Below, piece after piece: positions 8,844 through 16,686 of a DNA stretch of 64,000 nucleotides. Source of the DNA: UBA1206 sp041672465 (GTDB taxonomy: Bacteria > Bacillota > Clostridia > Oscillospirales > CAG-382). How positions within the stretch are numbered: position 1 is the first letter of the stretch; the number at the start of each line of letters is the position of its first letter. The notes beneath the pieces were generated by a model. The model worked only from the letters and a program-made list of their open reading frames with translations. It did no database searches and had not been told where the DNA came from. The position numbers and the translations under genes are program-made. Location of the stretch: the NCBI GenBank assembly GCA_041672465.1, contig JBAYZO010000001.1, positions 22,612 through 86,611 on the forward strand. Direction: 5' to 3'.

Positions 8844-10196
8844 TTATTTTACCTGTGTGCCGGAAAAAACATAAGCGCCGATCTCGGTTGTTTCCGGAAC
8901 GTCCGCGAAGACAAGATCCGAACACCCCGCGAAAGCGTAGCTGCCAATATATGTTACGGAATCGGGGATAAAAACCGCTTTGAGCGATTCGCACCCGAAA
9001 AACGCAAAGGCGGAGACAACCTCAAGAGAGGCGGGAAGGTAAACATATTCCAAAGACACGCAGTCTTCAAAAGCGCGAAGCTCTATCTCGGTAAGCGTAT
9101 CCGGGAGACGCACGGCTTTTAACGAGGTAAAACCCGAAAACGCGCCGGGTTCGATTTTTGTAACGCCGTCCTCAATATAAATATATTCGATTCCCGAGTT
9201 GTTTTCCCAAATAAGCCCCGCCGGTATGACGGATGAGTTGCCGGCTTTTACAGTTATGCCTTTTGCGAACGGCACGTGAATCATTTCGGTAGTTTTAAAT
9301 TCTTTTGTAAACAGCGACATATCGTAATTTTCGGGCTCTACGGGTTCTTCGGCGGGGGCGTCCGCGATATCCCTCACCTCTATACCGGTGCCTTCAAACG
9401 TAATCGTGTCATATGTCACAGTGCCGGGCTTGGCATACACATAGTCCACAAGAACTCCAAAGAAGCTAACAATATTATTCGGCAAAACAAGATATTCAAT
9501 GTCCGCGCCTCTGAAGCACCCCCTGCCTATCCCCGAGAGAGAGTTCGGCAGGATAAGGTGTTTTAGCGAAGAACACCACATAAAGGAGTCGTGCTCAATA
9601 AACGTCAGCGTGTCCGGCAATGATACCACAGACAGCGATTCGCAGTTATAAAACGAATCGAATGGTATGGAAGTCACGGACGGGGGAAGATATATTTTCT
9701 CAAGCGAAACGCAGTCATTAAACACCCCGCAGTGGAGCCTGCTCAGCGTGGAGGGCAGGCGGACGACTTTAAGTTCCGAACAGCCCGCGAACGCGTACTC
9801 CTCAATTTCCGTAACGCCGTCCTCAATATACAGATATTTAATTTTTTTGTTCCCGCCGAACATTTCTTCCGTGATTTTTGTTATTGTGCCGGACTTGATT
9901 ATCACCCCTTCGGCGGACTCGGGGAATTCATCCAGCACAAATTCAGAGGTGAAAAGCGACATATCATATGTTTCTTCCGGCATTTGGTATTCATTCGATG
10001 GTTCTTCGGACGATGATTCGGATGGTTCTTCGGCTGATGATTCGGGGAGTTCAGAACTTGTCAATGACAATATGCCGGACAAAGCGCTTTCCCCACCTTC
10101 GCTGACCCCGCCGCCGCCGGAACAGGAAAAAAGCGACGCAAAAGTCAAAGCGACCAAAACAGCGCAAAGGAAATATGAGAGTATACGAGTTGACAT
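8844..10196 (-). CDS. BspA-type leucine-rich-repeat lipoprotein
   Basis: The product is 450 residues from the ATG at 10196, which has AAGGAGG just upstream. The signal peptide ends in a lipobox (ASLFSC followed by SGGGG), then a Ser/Glu-rich linker (SESSSEEPS). The body holds LRR_5 repeats such as IEEYAFAGCSELKVVRLPSTL and FYNCESLSVVSLPDTL. The protein is an internal duplication: a unit beginning YDMSLFTSEF recurs later as YDMSLFTKEF, each followed by the phrase YIEDGVT-I. Such proteins are surface adhesins or recognition proteins in gut bacteria. The ligand is unknown. Confidence 0.88.
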   Translation of the reverse strand: MSTRILSYFLCAVLVALTFASLFSCSGGGGVSEGGESALSGILSLTSSELPESSAEEPSESSSEEPSNEYQMPEETYDMSLFTSEFVLDEFPESAEGVIIKSGTITKITEEMFGGNKKIKYLYIEDGVTEIEEYAFAGCSELKVVRLPSTLSRLHCGVFNDCVSLEKIYLPPSVTSIPFDSFYNCESLSVVSLPDTLTFIEHDSFMWCSSLKHLILPNSLSGIGRGCFRGADIEYLVLPNNIVSFFGVLVDYVYAKPGTVTYDTITFEGTGIEVRDIADAPAEEPVEPENYDMSLFTKEFKTTEMIHVPFAKGITVKAGNSSVIPAGLIWENNSGIEYIYIEDGVTKIEPGAFSGFTSLKAVRLPDTLTEIELRAFEDCVSLEYVYLPASLEVVSAFAFFGCESLKAVFIPDSVTYIGSYAFAGCSDLVFADVPETTEIGAYVFSGTQVK

Positions 10197-10244
10197 TAAA
10201 ATGGCCTCCTTTTTTAGCAAAACGCTAAACAATATAAATTAAAC

Positions 10245-11135
10245 TTAATAACTCTGTCGCGTTAACACCACTACATATTGGTTTGAATAAAGAAGTTTTA
10301 CATATGTATTATCTATAATAAATGTAAAATCATTACTAAGAGAACGTAAAGTATATACAAGTTGTGCGTTTGTATAAGATTGTGGTATGAAAATTTTATT
10401 TTCAGTATAGTCTATATAAACGGGAGAGCCTGATTTTGTTTGTATTCCGGGATATGATGCATGATCAAATAGTTCAGTTTCTGAAAATTCTATATAACAC
10501 TCGTTTACATCAAAAACTTGAGTAACATCAACAAACGGAGCATCTTCAGCATACTGCCAAAAAGACATTGTTGGGCAAAGATTTTTAGCATCTATATAAC
10601 TCGTATTCCTTGTTGCAAACCATAATTTTAAATCGCCTAAGTTTGCCATGTTGTAACAATTTACTCTGAAGTCGTTATTTAAATACAAACATGGTTCAAA
10701 CCCTGCTTTCGCAATTGCTGTAGCATATGCTTTAGCAATATTGGTATTTGCTTCTTTTGTTAAAGTTTTATACCTGTCATTATTATTATCTTCCATATCA
10801 ATGACTAATGGTAATTTAATTTTTGAATACCCGCCTGCAGCAATAACATTAGACAAAAACAAATTTACTTCAGTTTCAACAGATAGCTTGTTTACACTTG
10901 ATCCTGTGTTTACATTCATTGCGCGGCAAAAATGATAAGCCCCAACCATTATCCCTTTTGATGTAGCCGCATTAACATTATTAATGAAGCATTGCCTCAT
11001 TGCTCTGTCAGTACTTGAACTATCTGGATAACCCTCAGAAGCTTTAATAAATGCAAATGTTACCCCTTGATTTTTTAACTTTCCCCAAGTACTTGCGCTA
11101 ACAGAAAAACTTACATCAACACCTAACCTTTGCAT
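10245..11135 (-). CDS. GH25 lysozyme-type muramidase, phage endolysin-like
   Basis: The 296-residue protein starts directly with the glycoside hydrolase family 25 fold: GVDVSFSVSASTW, TFAFIKASEGYP, GAYHFCRA and LPLVIDMEDN, which contain the catalytic Asp/Glu positions. There is no signal peptide, as in phage endolysins. About 90 C-terminal residues (PGIQTKSGSPVYIDYTE onward) form an unrecognised, probably cell-wall-binding, segment. AGAAAGGTGG precedes the ATG. The gene is visibly richer in A+T than its neighbours and lies beside gene-free AT-rich DNA and two tRNA genes, which suggests horizontal acquisition or a prophage remnant. Confidence 0.87.
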   Translation of the reverse strand: MQRLGVDVSFSVSASTWGKLKNQGVTFAFIKASEGYPDSSSTDRAMRQCFINNVNAATSKGIMVGAYHFCRAMNVNTGSSVNKLSVETEVNLFLSNVIAAGGYSKIKLPLVIDMEDNNNDRYKTLTKEANTNIAKAYATAIAKAGFEPCLYLNNDFRVNCYNMANLGDLKLWFATRNTSYIDAKNLCPTMSFWQYAEDAPFVDVTQVFDVNECYIEFSETELFDHASYPGIQTKSGSPVYIDYTENKIFIPQSYTNAQLVYTLRSLSNDFTFIIDNTYVKLLYSNQYVVVLTRQSY

Positions 11136-11696
11136 AAAAATCCACCTTTCTAAATTTTTTTTATATTAAAATAATAATATAACTGTTTTAATTTTCCTTC
11201 TAAAATATACTTATTAAGTTAAATACCAAAAATTAATATGAATTTATTAACTTGTATTAAATTAATATATTTCTACAAAAACTATGATTTTAATCCAAAA
11301 ACCATGATACATATTTTTCTTGAACGACACTAACCCTGCGTTTTGCAGGGTTTCGCTGAGTGATGGTATAAAAACATTTAGCCCAAACTCGGGCGGAAGA
11401 TCAAAAAAGATGTTTTAGCGGTTTTGTCGCCGGATTCGGATAGGCTAACCGGATATGTTTGGGTTATTAAAGCCCGAAAGTATATTATATTCTGCTGTTA
11501 TATTAAGTATAATACTAATTCCACAATATGTCAAGAGGAAAAACGAATAAAGTGGAAAGGAATGAATGAAGTCGCGGCTTAATGCGCCGACAGACATGCT
11601 TTGTTGAAAAAACAAATGTAAAAGACAATGAATCAAAATTAAAAGTATATGTTTTAACTTCGTTACTTTAAGTCTTATTTTTTCGTCTTAAATGAA
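11136..11696. other. AT-rich gene-free stretch with possible structured element
   Basis: No convincing coding sequence is present. The part next to the lysozyme gene (11136-11330) is simple AT-rich DNA and holds that gene's upstream region. From 11334 the composition changes: a hairpin (AACCCTGC / GCAGGGTT) at 11334-11353, and a pair of distant complementary arms CCCAAAC (11382-11388) and GTTTGGG (11457-11463), with TCGGGC and GCCCGA also complementary within and just outside the region. This may be a folded non-coding RNA or the body of an intergenic repeat whose other end is the hairpin array at 11697-11858. Confidence 0.45.
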
Positions 11697-11858
11697 ATAT
11701 TGCTTCGCAATATGAAATAATGGTCTTGCGACCATTATGAAAATTTTCTGCTAAAGCAGAAAGTGAAATAAAATAAATCCACCCATGCCCGCAGGCATTT
11801 CATACGCCGCAGGCGTATTTCATGTGCGTTAGCACATTTCACAAATCCGCAAGGATTT
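11697..11858. repeat. Array of seven short hairpins separated by ATTTCA/GAAAT linkers
   Basis: Seven perfect short palindromes follow one another: 11697-11713, 11719-11736, 11745-11762, 11785-11798, 11802-11818, 11822-11837 and 11843-11858. Stems are 5-8 bp with 3-4 nt loops. Each stem has a different sequence (for example ATACGCC/GGCGTAT and ATGTGC/GCACAT), but the linkers are repeatedly TGAAAT or ATTTCA. It is therefore a repeat of architecture, not of sequence. It ends next to the tRNA operon terminator. Function is unknown. Confidence 0.85.
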
Positions 11859-11866
11859 ATTTCATT

Positions 11867-11894
11867 GAAAAAAGCGCCAAAAGGCGCTTTTTTC
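11867..11894 (-). terminator. Terminator of the tRNA-Leu/tRNA-fMet operon
   Basis: GCGCC-tttt-GGCGC with TTTTTT immediately follows the CCA end of tRNA-fMet on the minus strand. An A-tract on the other flank makes it potentially bidirectional. Confidence 0.9.
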
Positions 11895-11970
11895 TGGTTG
11901 CGGAGGCAGGATTTGAACCTGCGACCTCCGGGTTATGAGCCCGACGAGCTTCCAGCTGCTCTACCCCGCG
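11895..11970 (-). tRNA. Initiator tRNA-fMet (CAT)
   Basis: The 76-nt gene includes an encoded CCA. Initiator hallmarks are present: an unpaired C1 opposite A72, and three G:C pairs in the anticodon stem (GGG on the 5' side, CCC on the 3' side) around the CAT anticodon. The T-arm contains GGTTCAAATCC. One G-U pair occurs in the acceptor stem. It is the second gene of a two-tRNA operon. Confidence 0.95.
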
Positions 11971-12016
11971 ATATTGAACTTTTGTTATAACTGCAACCCT
12001 TAGTGTCCAAAAATTG

Positions 12017-12105
12017 TGGTGCCGGACACCGGGCTTGAACCGGTACGAGATTTTAATCTCACGGGATTTTAAGTCCCGGGCGTCTGCCAATTCCGCCAGT
12101 CCGGC
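12017..12105 (-). tRNA. tRNA-Leu (TAA)
   Basis: The 89-nt gene includes CCA and has the long variable arm of class II tRNAs (GAGATT...AATCTC). The anticodon loop CTTAAAA gives anticodon TAA, reading UUA/UUG. The acceptor stem is GCCGGAC/GTCCGGC. It lies 46 nt upstream of tRNA-fMet in the same transcript. Confidence 0.95.
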
Positions 12106-12119
12106 CCGACAGCATTGTG

Positions 12120-12148
12120 ATTGTAGCACATCAGGCCCTTGTTGTCAA
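12120..12148 (-). promoter_or_regulatory. Strong promoter of the tRNA operon, with flanking inverted repeat
   Basis: TTGACA (12148-12143), 17 bp and TACAAT (12125-12120) lie about 15 nt before tRNA-Leu. A perfect 9-bp inverted repeat, ACATCAGGC (12128-12136) and GCCTGATGT (12151-12159), brackets the -35 box. Confidence 0.85.
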
Positions 12149-12205
12149 GAGCCTGATGTAAAATTTATGATTTTGGCTTTTTAAACTGTTTTTGGGTATT
12201 TTGCT

Positions 12206-13900
12206 TTACTTTTTACCGCCGCGGGTTTTTTTATACCAAAACACCCCGAACGCCGCCGCGGCAAGGGCGGCGGTAGCGGACAAATACACCCAGAGCTTCG
12301 GCTTATCGTCTTTTTTCTTCTCAGGCTGAACAAAAGATTCGCCGCCGGAGGCAGGCTGCTCGCCGTCTGTTTCGGTAAAAACAATCAGCGCCTCGCTTGG
12401 CGGGCTCGCGAGGGTGGATTCGGTCTCTGCCGCGCGGCGGTAAAAGGTATATTCAGTCCCCGGGTTAAGTCCGGTAAAAATATTCCAACTCTGCCATGAA
12501 ATGCCGTCCATGCTGTACTCAAAGCCCTCGTCGAACTGCAAAGTGACGCTTTTTTGGGTTTTTTCATGGACGGCAGGCGGGTCTACTACGCCTACAAACT
12601 CATTTTTAATGTTTTCGGGAACATATATTTTAAGCGCCTGTGTGTGAAGCTCAGGCTCGTAACTAATGTTTTCGCCGTCTACCTTGCTTAAATTAAACGT
12701 CACAAACGAAAACCCCCCCCACCAGTCCTCGGTGATATAAACAAGCCTTTCGTTTGTGTTCGGCTCCCTTTCTGTAGTCGCAAGCCCTCTCTCCGGCCAT
12801 TTTTCCGCCCGGTACTGATAGCCCGCGTCAAGCGAAATAACGCTGCCGACGGGGATTTCGGCTTTACCGAACTTCTTGCCGGAGGCGATAAAGCGCTTGT
12901 TAAGGTCAACATCGGGGGCGGTGTAATAGTTGTAATTCGCCGTGGCGTTCCAGTAAGAAAAAGGTACCGGCCGCCAGTCAAGGGTTGTATATCCCTCCGG
13001 GTTAAAGTCATCGGCGGGGTTCACGGCGTAAATCGAGCTTGTCACCTCATAGGGGGAAGAAACCGCCGCCGCAACCGCCTCTTTTACAACGTCAAGGCTT
13101 GTTTGGGAGATAAGCCCTGTTTTCGCGTTTGAAATGCTCTCGCCTGTGAGGGCGGCAAACCAGACAAGCCCGGCGGCATAGCAGCCCAGCCGCTGTGACA
13201 GGTGATAGCCGTCGCTTGTGAAGTCGGGGTCGGGGATAAAAGAAGTCCTCATGTTTTGAATTGCCGTTCCGGCGGGAATAATAAAGTCAATTTCGCCATG
13301 CTTTTCGGCAACGCCGCTTTTCACGGCGTTTATTATCGCGCCGTACATAACGTCTTGGTCATTATTATAACCCGCGAAACCCGCGTGGGCGGAATCTTTG
13401 GCGTAAGCCCATGTCATATGCCAAGCGAGCTTTGTGTCCTCGGAAGTTTTGTTTTCGTTTATATAATCAATTAAATTTGTCAGATAGGGCTCATATGAGC
13501 TCTCTATCCCGCTGTGAGTGCTGACCTGCTGAAGAACAATAAAATCCCAATCCTCTGAAACCAGCGCGGCGAGAAGCCGAGTTTGGGGGTTGCTGACCCA
13601 TTTTCCGTCGGTGTTTACGTTATATGTATAGGCGGCGGCGTTTGTCCGGGCGTTTGACCAGTGGGTCTGGAGACTGCACCCGGCGATATAAAGGTTGCCT
13701 AATTTAATGTCGTCATAGCCCGCGTCGGTCGCGATTTGATACAAATGCGTAAAGGCGTTCTCGCTGAAACTGTTCCCGACAGCGAGCACTTTAAACGTCT
13801 TCTTTTCTCCCGCCGCTCTCGGCGACAGGCTCGGGAAGGTGAGGGCAAGAATGGGGAATACAAATATAAAAGATAAAAACTTTATGGTTTTGCGTGTCAT
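12206..13900 (-). CDS. Membrane-anchored SGNH-hydrolase-like DUF4886 protein
   Basis: The 564-residue extracytoplasmic protein has a signal peptide (TIKFLSFIFVFPILALTFPS) and a DUF4886/SGNH-like domain. That domain includes the nucleophile-type motif VLAVGNSFSENAF near residue 45, FIVLQQVSTHSG and the DGYHLS block that would supply the catalytic His. A beta-rich C-terminal region follows, with a fibronectin-like segment near YSMDGISWQSWNI, then a K/D/P-rich linker, a membrane helix and a positive tail. It is probably an esterase or carbohydrate-acting hydrolase on the cell surface. No LPxTG or NPxTN sorting signal is present, so anchoring is by the helix. GAAAGGA precedes the ATG. Confidence 0.82.
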   Translation of the reverse strand: MTRKTIKFLSFIFVFPILALTFPSLSPRAAGEKKTFKVLAVGNSFSENAFTHLYQIATDAGYDDIKLGNLYIAGCSLQTHWSNARTNAAAYTYNVNTDGKWVSNPQTRLLAALVSEDWDFIVLQQVSTHSGIESSYEPYLTNLIDYINENKTSEDTKLAWHMTWAYAKDSAHAGFAGYNNDQDVMYGAIINAVKSGVAEKHGEIDFIIPAGTAIQNMRTSFIPDPDFTSDGYHLSQRLGCYAAGLVWFAALTGESISNAKTGLISQTSLDVVKEAVAAAVSSPYEVTSSIYAVNPADDFNPEGYTTLDWRPVPFSYWNATANYNYYTAPDVDLNKRFIASGKKFGKAEIPVGSVISLDAGYQYRAEKWPERGLATTEREPNTNERLVYITEDWWGGFSFVTFNLSKVDGENISYEPELHTQALKIYVPENIKNEFVGVVDPPAVHEKTQKSVTLQFDEGFEYSMDGISWQSWNIFTGLNPGTEYTFYRRAAETESTLASPPSEALIVFTETDGEQPASGGESFVQPEKKKDDKPKLWVYLSATAALAAAAFGVFWYKKTRGGKK

Positions 13901-14147
13901 GGGTTGTTCCTTTCAAAACTTTTATTAAATATTAAAACGCGGCGGCTTTTTTGCCCGCCGGGCGGCGGAAAACATTTAAGCGTTTCGGCACAAAACAGTT
14001 TAACAAAAAACTTTTTATTAGTCAACAGTTTACTATTAACTGTTAGCTGTTAGCTGTTAGCTGTTAACTGTTAACGCAGGAACGACCTTTCGCAAAACCA
14101 AAACAAAGCGGGTTTGGTATGTTATGGCAAGTTTACATAACATTTTC
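13901..14147. other. Divergent intergenic region
   Basis: Together with the promoter region that follows, this is the spacer between two divergently read genes. Apart from the heptamer tandem repeat at 14036-14075 and the promoter at 14148-14176 I see no gene or RNA in it. Confidence 0.6.
14036..14075. repeat. Heptamer tandem repeat (TGTTAGC/TGTTAAC)
   Basis: A partial unit TTAAC is followed by TGTTAGC three times and TGTTAAC twice. The repeat unit is 7 bp with one variable position. Confidence 0.9.
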
Positions 14148-14176
14148 TTGACTTTTTTACTTTATTTAACTATAAT
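14148..14176 (+). promoter_or_regulatory. Promoter of the solute-binding lipoprotein gene
   Basis: TTGACT (14148-14153), a 17-bp spacer and a perfect TATAAT (14171-14176) lie 45 nt before the start codon. Confidence 0.8.
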
Positions 14177-14221
14177 GAATACAATACCCATATTTATAAT
14201 AGAATACTAAGGAGTCGGCTT

Positions 14222-15757
14222 ATGAGAAAAGTTATTTGCTTTACTTTGGCGGCGATGCTTTTTGTTTCCCTCGCTTTGTTTTCAATGGCTTCCTGCGCGG
14301 AAGATAAGAAACCCGATGCTGCTTCGTCGGGGCCGGAAATCTCGTCCCCCGGCGGCGAGAGCGGCGGCGGCGAGTCAACCTCGGAAGAACTCATGTACGG
14401 CAAGGGCCTTGAGGTTAAAAACCTTGGCGGCAGGGTTATAAACATTCTCTGCCGTGACTGGGGCGGCGGGTCAATACAGGGTTACAACGGCGAAGTTATC
14501 CAGCGCGACAATTACGACGAAAAAACCGCCGATTCGGTCGATGTCGCGAAATATGAGATAAGACAAATGATAGAAGAGCGCTACTCCTGCTCGATAAAAG
14601 GGGTGCTCGACTCTTCCGCGGCGGGGGATTTCAACAACAGGGTCCGCACCTCGACCATGGGCGGCATAGAGGCGTTTGACGTTGTTTTCGACGCTTACGG
14701 CCACGCCAACCCGCTTGTCACCGAAGGGTATTATGTCGACCTGTTCTCTATCCCCACAATTAATTTCTCAAACCCTTGGTGGGATGGGAACGCCGTGGAA
14801 GACCTTTCAATTTGCAAAAAGCTGTTTTTCGCCTGCGGCGACATTAACACATACGATAACGACGGCACTTGGGTGCTTTATTTTAATAAAGAACTGCTGG
14901 AAAGTTCCCTCCCCGGCGAAAATCTCTACAACCTCGTCTACAACAACGAGTGGACGTTTGATACTTTCGCCGAGATAGTAAAAACCGTCTCGGCCGACAC
15001 CGACGGCAACGACGGGATGAGCGAGTTTGACACCTGGGGGCTCGGCACCGAAACCTATAACATTTACGTCCATGTGCTTGCCGCCGGGGAAAGGCTTTGC
15101 CGGAAAGATTCCGACGGCGTGCCGTTTTTCGATTATCAAAAAGAATCCATGTACTCCGCGCTTGAAAACGTGCTCGACTTATACCTTAACGACTCAAAAG
15201 TCATGGTGGCAAACGGGGGAAAATACAACCACTACCCCAATGTCTGGGAAGACACCATTATAAAGGCTTTCCGCGAGGGGCGCGAGCTGTTTTACATGGG
15301 CGGGCTTATAAACGCCGTGTCTTACAGGCAGCTTGAGTTTAACTACGGAATTCTTCCGATACCAAAATATTCCTCCGAACAGGATACCTTTTTCCACTCG
15401 GTCTCTTTCCACAATATGTCCTGCATGCTTATCCCCATAGGGCAGTCGGACGAAGATTACTATGACTTGGGGCTTGTCATTGAGGCTTTGGGGGCGGAAT
15501 CGAAAAACTACCTCACCCCCGTCTACTACGACAAGGCGCTTAAGGCTAAAAACGCGGAGACCATCGACGACGAAAACATGCTTGATATTATTTTCGACTC
15601 AAGATGCTTTGACCTCGGCGCGGCGTTCAACTGGGGCGGTCTTGTGTATGAATTTATGAAAATGGATAAAAACTTTATCGCCCGCTTTGACACGATAGCA
15701 GATAAGGCGCAGGGCGAAATGGAAGACACAATCGAAATGCTCCAAAAGAACAACTGA
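14222..15757 (+). CDS. Extracellular solute-binding lipoprotein (ABC type)
   Basis: The 511-residue protein has a lipoprotein signal peptide ending MASC, a Gly/Ser/Glu linker and a family-1-like solute-binding fold. Recognisable parts are the IEAFDVVFDAYGHANPLV domain-crossing segment, WWDGNAVEDLSI, DTWGLGTETYN and the late FYMGGLINAVSYRQLEFNYGILPIPKY. Such proteins usually deliver sugars or oligosaccharides to ABC permeases. No permease or ATPase gene is adjacent, so its transporter partner must be elsewhere, or it works as a receptor. AAGGAG precedes the ATG. Ligand is unknown. Confidence 0.85.
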   Translation: MRKVICFTLAAMLFVSLALFSMASCAEDKKPDAASSGPEISSPGGESGGGESTSEELMYGKGLEVKNLGGRVINILCRDWGGGSIQGYNGEVIQRDNYDEKTADSVDVAKYEIRQMIEERYSCSIKGVLDSSAAGDFNNRVRTSTMGGIEAFDVVFDAYGHANPLVTEGYYVDLFSIPTINFSNPWWDGNAVEDLSICKKLFFACGDINTYDNDGTWVLYFNKELLESSLPGENLYNLVYNNEWTFDTFAEIVKTVSADTDGNDGMSEFDTWGLGTETYNIYVHVLAAGERLCRKDSDGVPFFDYQKESMYSALENVLDLYLNDSKVMVANGGKYNHYPNVWEDTIIKAFREGRELFYMGGLINAVSYRQLEFNYGILPIPKYSSEQDTFFHSVSFHNMSCMLIPIGQSDEDYYDLGLVIEALGAESKNYLTPVYYDKALKAKNAETIDDENMLDIIFDSRCFDLGAAFNWGGLVYEFMKMDKNFIARFDTIADKAQGEMEDTIEMLQKNN

Positions 15758-15796
15758 CACTTACAAAAGCTAACTGTTAACTAAGGACTGATTTTT

Positions 15797-16648
15797 TTGA
15801 CAATACCGGAGGGCATAGCGTACGGGCTGTTGCAGGGGATTACGGAATTTCTCCCCGTTTCTTCTTCAGGGCATCTCGCACTGGCGCAAAACTTTTTCGG
15901 GGGGAACGCCGGGGGGGACGGCTATTTCACCTTTATGGTTTTTCTCCACCTCGGTACCCTTGCCGCGGTAATCGCCGCGTATTATAAAGATGTGTTCGGC
16001 ATAGTTAAAGCTTTCTTTACCCTTTCGGCAAAGCTTTTTAGGGGAAAACTAAAGGAAGGCCTTGATAAGAGCGAAAAACTGTTTTTGCTCCTCGCGGCCG
16101 CCACCCTCCCGCTTTTCGCCGCCACCGTGTTCGCGGACAAAATAGAAAATCTTATAAATTTAAGCCGGGTTATCGGCGGGCTCCTTATTATAAACGGGAT
16201 TATGCTGTTTTTGGCCGATAAAATTAAAAGACCGCCGGTTTCCTTGGGGGAAGAACAAAACGGAAAACACGCCAAGCCATCCCACGCGCTGATTATAGGT
16301 TTTTTCCAGCTCCTTGGGGTTTTGCCGGGGATATCCCGCTCGGGCTCGACTATCACGGGCGGGCTCGCGGTGGGGCTTGATCGAACCGACGCCGTAAAAT
16401 TTTCGTTTTTAATGTCTATACCCGCGATAGCGGGGGCGAATATACTTGAGCTTTTTAAAATCAAATCCCACCCGCTCCCCGCCGGTAGCTCTCCCGCCGT
16501 TATCATCGGCGTGCTTACCGCTGCCGCGGCGGGGATGGGAGCGATAAAACTCCTCCAGTACATGGCGAAAAATAAAAAGCTTACATATTTTTCGGTTTAC
16601 TGTATTATAGCGGGAGCGGCCGCCATAATAGCGGAGCTGTTTATCTGA
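15797..16648 (+). CDS. uppP: Undecaprenyl-diphosphatase UppP (BacA family)
   Basis: This 283-residue integral membrane phosphatase recycles the C55 lipid carrier for peptidoglycan synthesis and gives bacitracin tolerance. Both family signatures are present: ITEFLPVSSSGHLAL near the N-terminus and GVLPGISRSGSTITGG at about residues 175-190. About eight membrane segments are expected. The start is a TTG at 15797; AAGGA lies about 11 nt upstream and no ATG fits before the first signature. It sits 39 nt after the lipoprotein gene and 38 nt before ftsK. Confidence 0.95.
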   Translation: MTIPEGIAYGLLQGITEFLPVSSSGHLALAQNFFGGNAGGDGYFTFMVFLHLGTLAAVIAAYYKDVFGIVKAFFTLSAKLFRGKLKEGLDKSEKLFLLLAAATLPLFAATVFADKIENLINLSRVIGGLLIINGIMLFLADKIKRPPVSLGEEQNGKHAKPSHALIIGFFQLLGVLPGISRSGSTITGGLAVGLDRTDAVKFSFLMSIPAIAGANILELFKIKSHPLPAGSSPAVIIGVLTAAAAGMGAIKLLQYMAKNKKLTYFSVYCIIAGAAAIIAELFI

Positions 16649-16686
16649 CTTATCGGATATAAATATTTATTTTTAAGGTGTTGTAA

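Noticed and set aside
11445..11636. 63-codon hydrophobic frame in the gene-free region
   Set aside because: No convincing ribosome site, biased composition, and it overlaps the putative structured element.
11697..11858. CRISPR array
   Set aside because: The recurring part is a short linker of about 6 bp and the intervening units are palindromes; no repeats of 23-40 bp, no unique spacers and no cas genes.
11895..12105. Phage attachment duplication of a tRNA 3' end
   Set aside because: I looked for a copy of the tRNA-fMet or tRNA-Leu 3' end between 10200 and 11890 and saw none.
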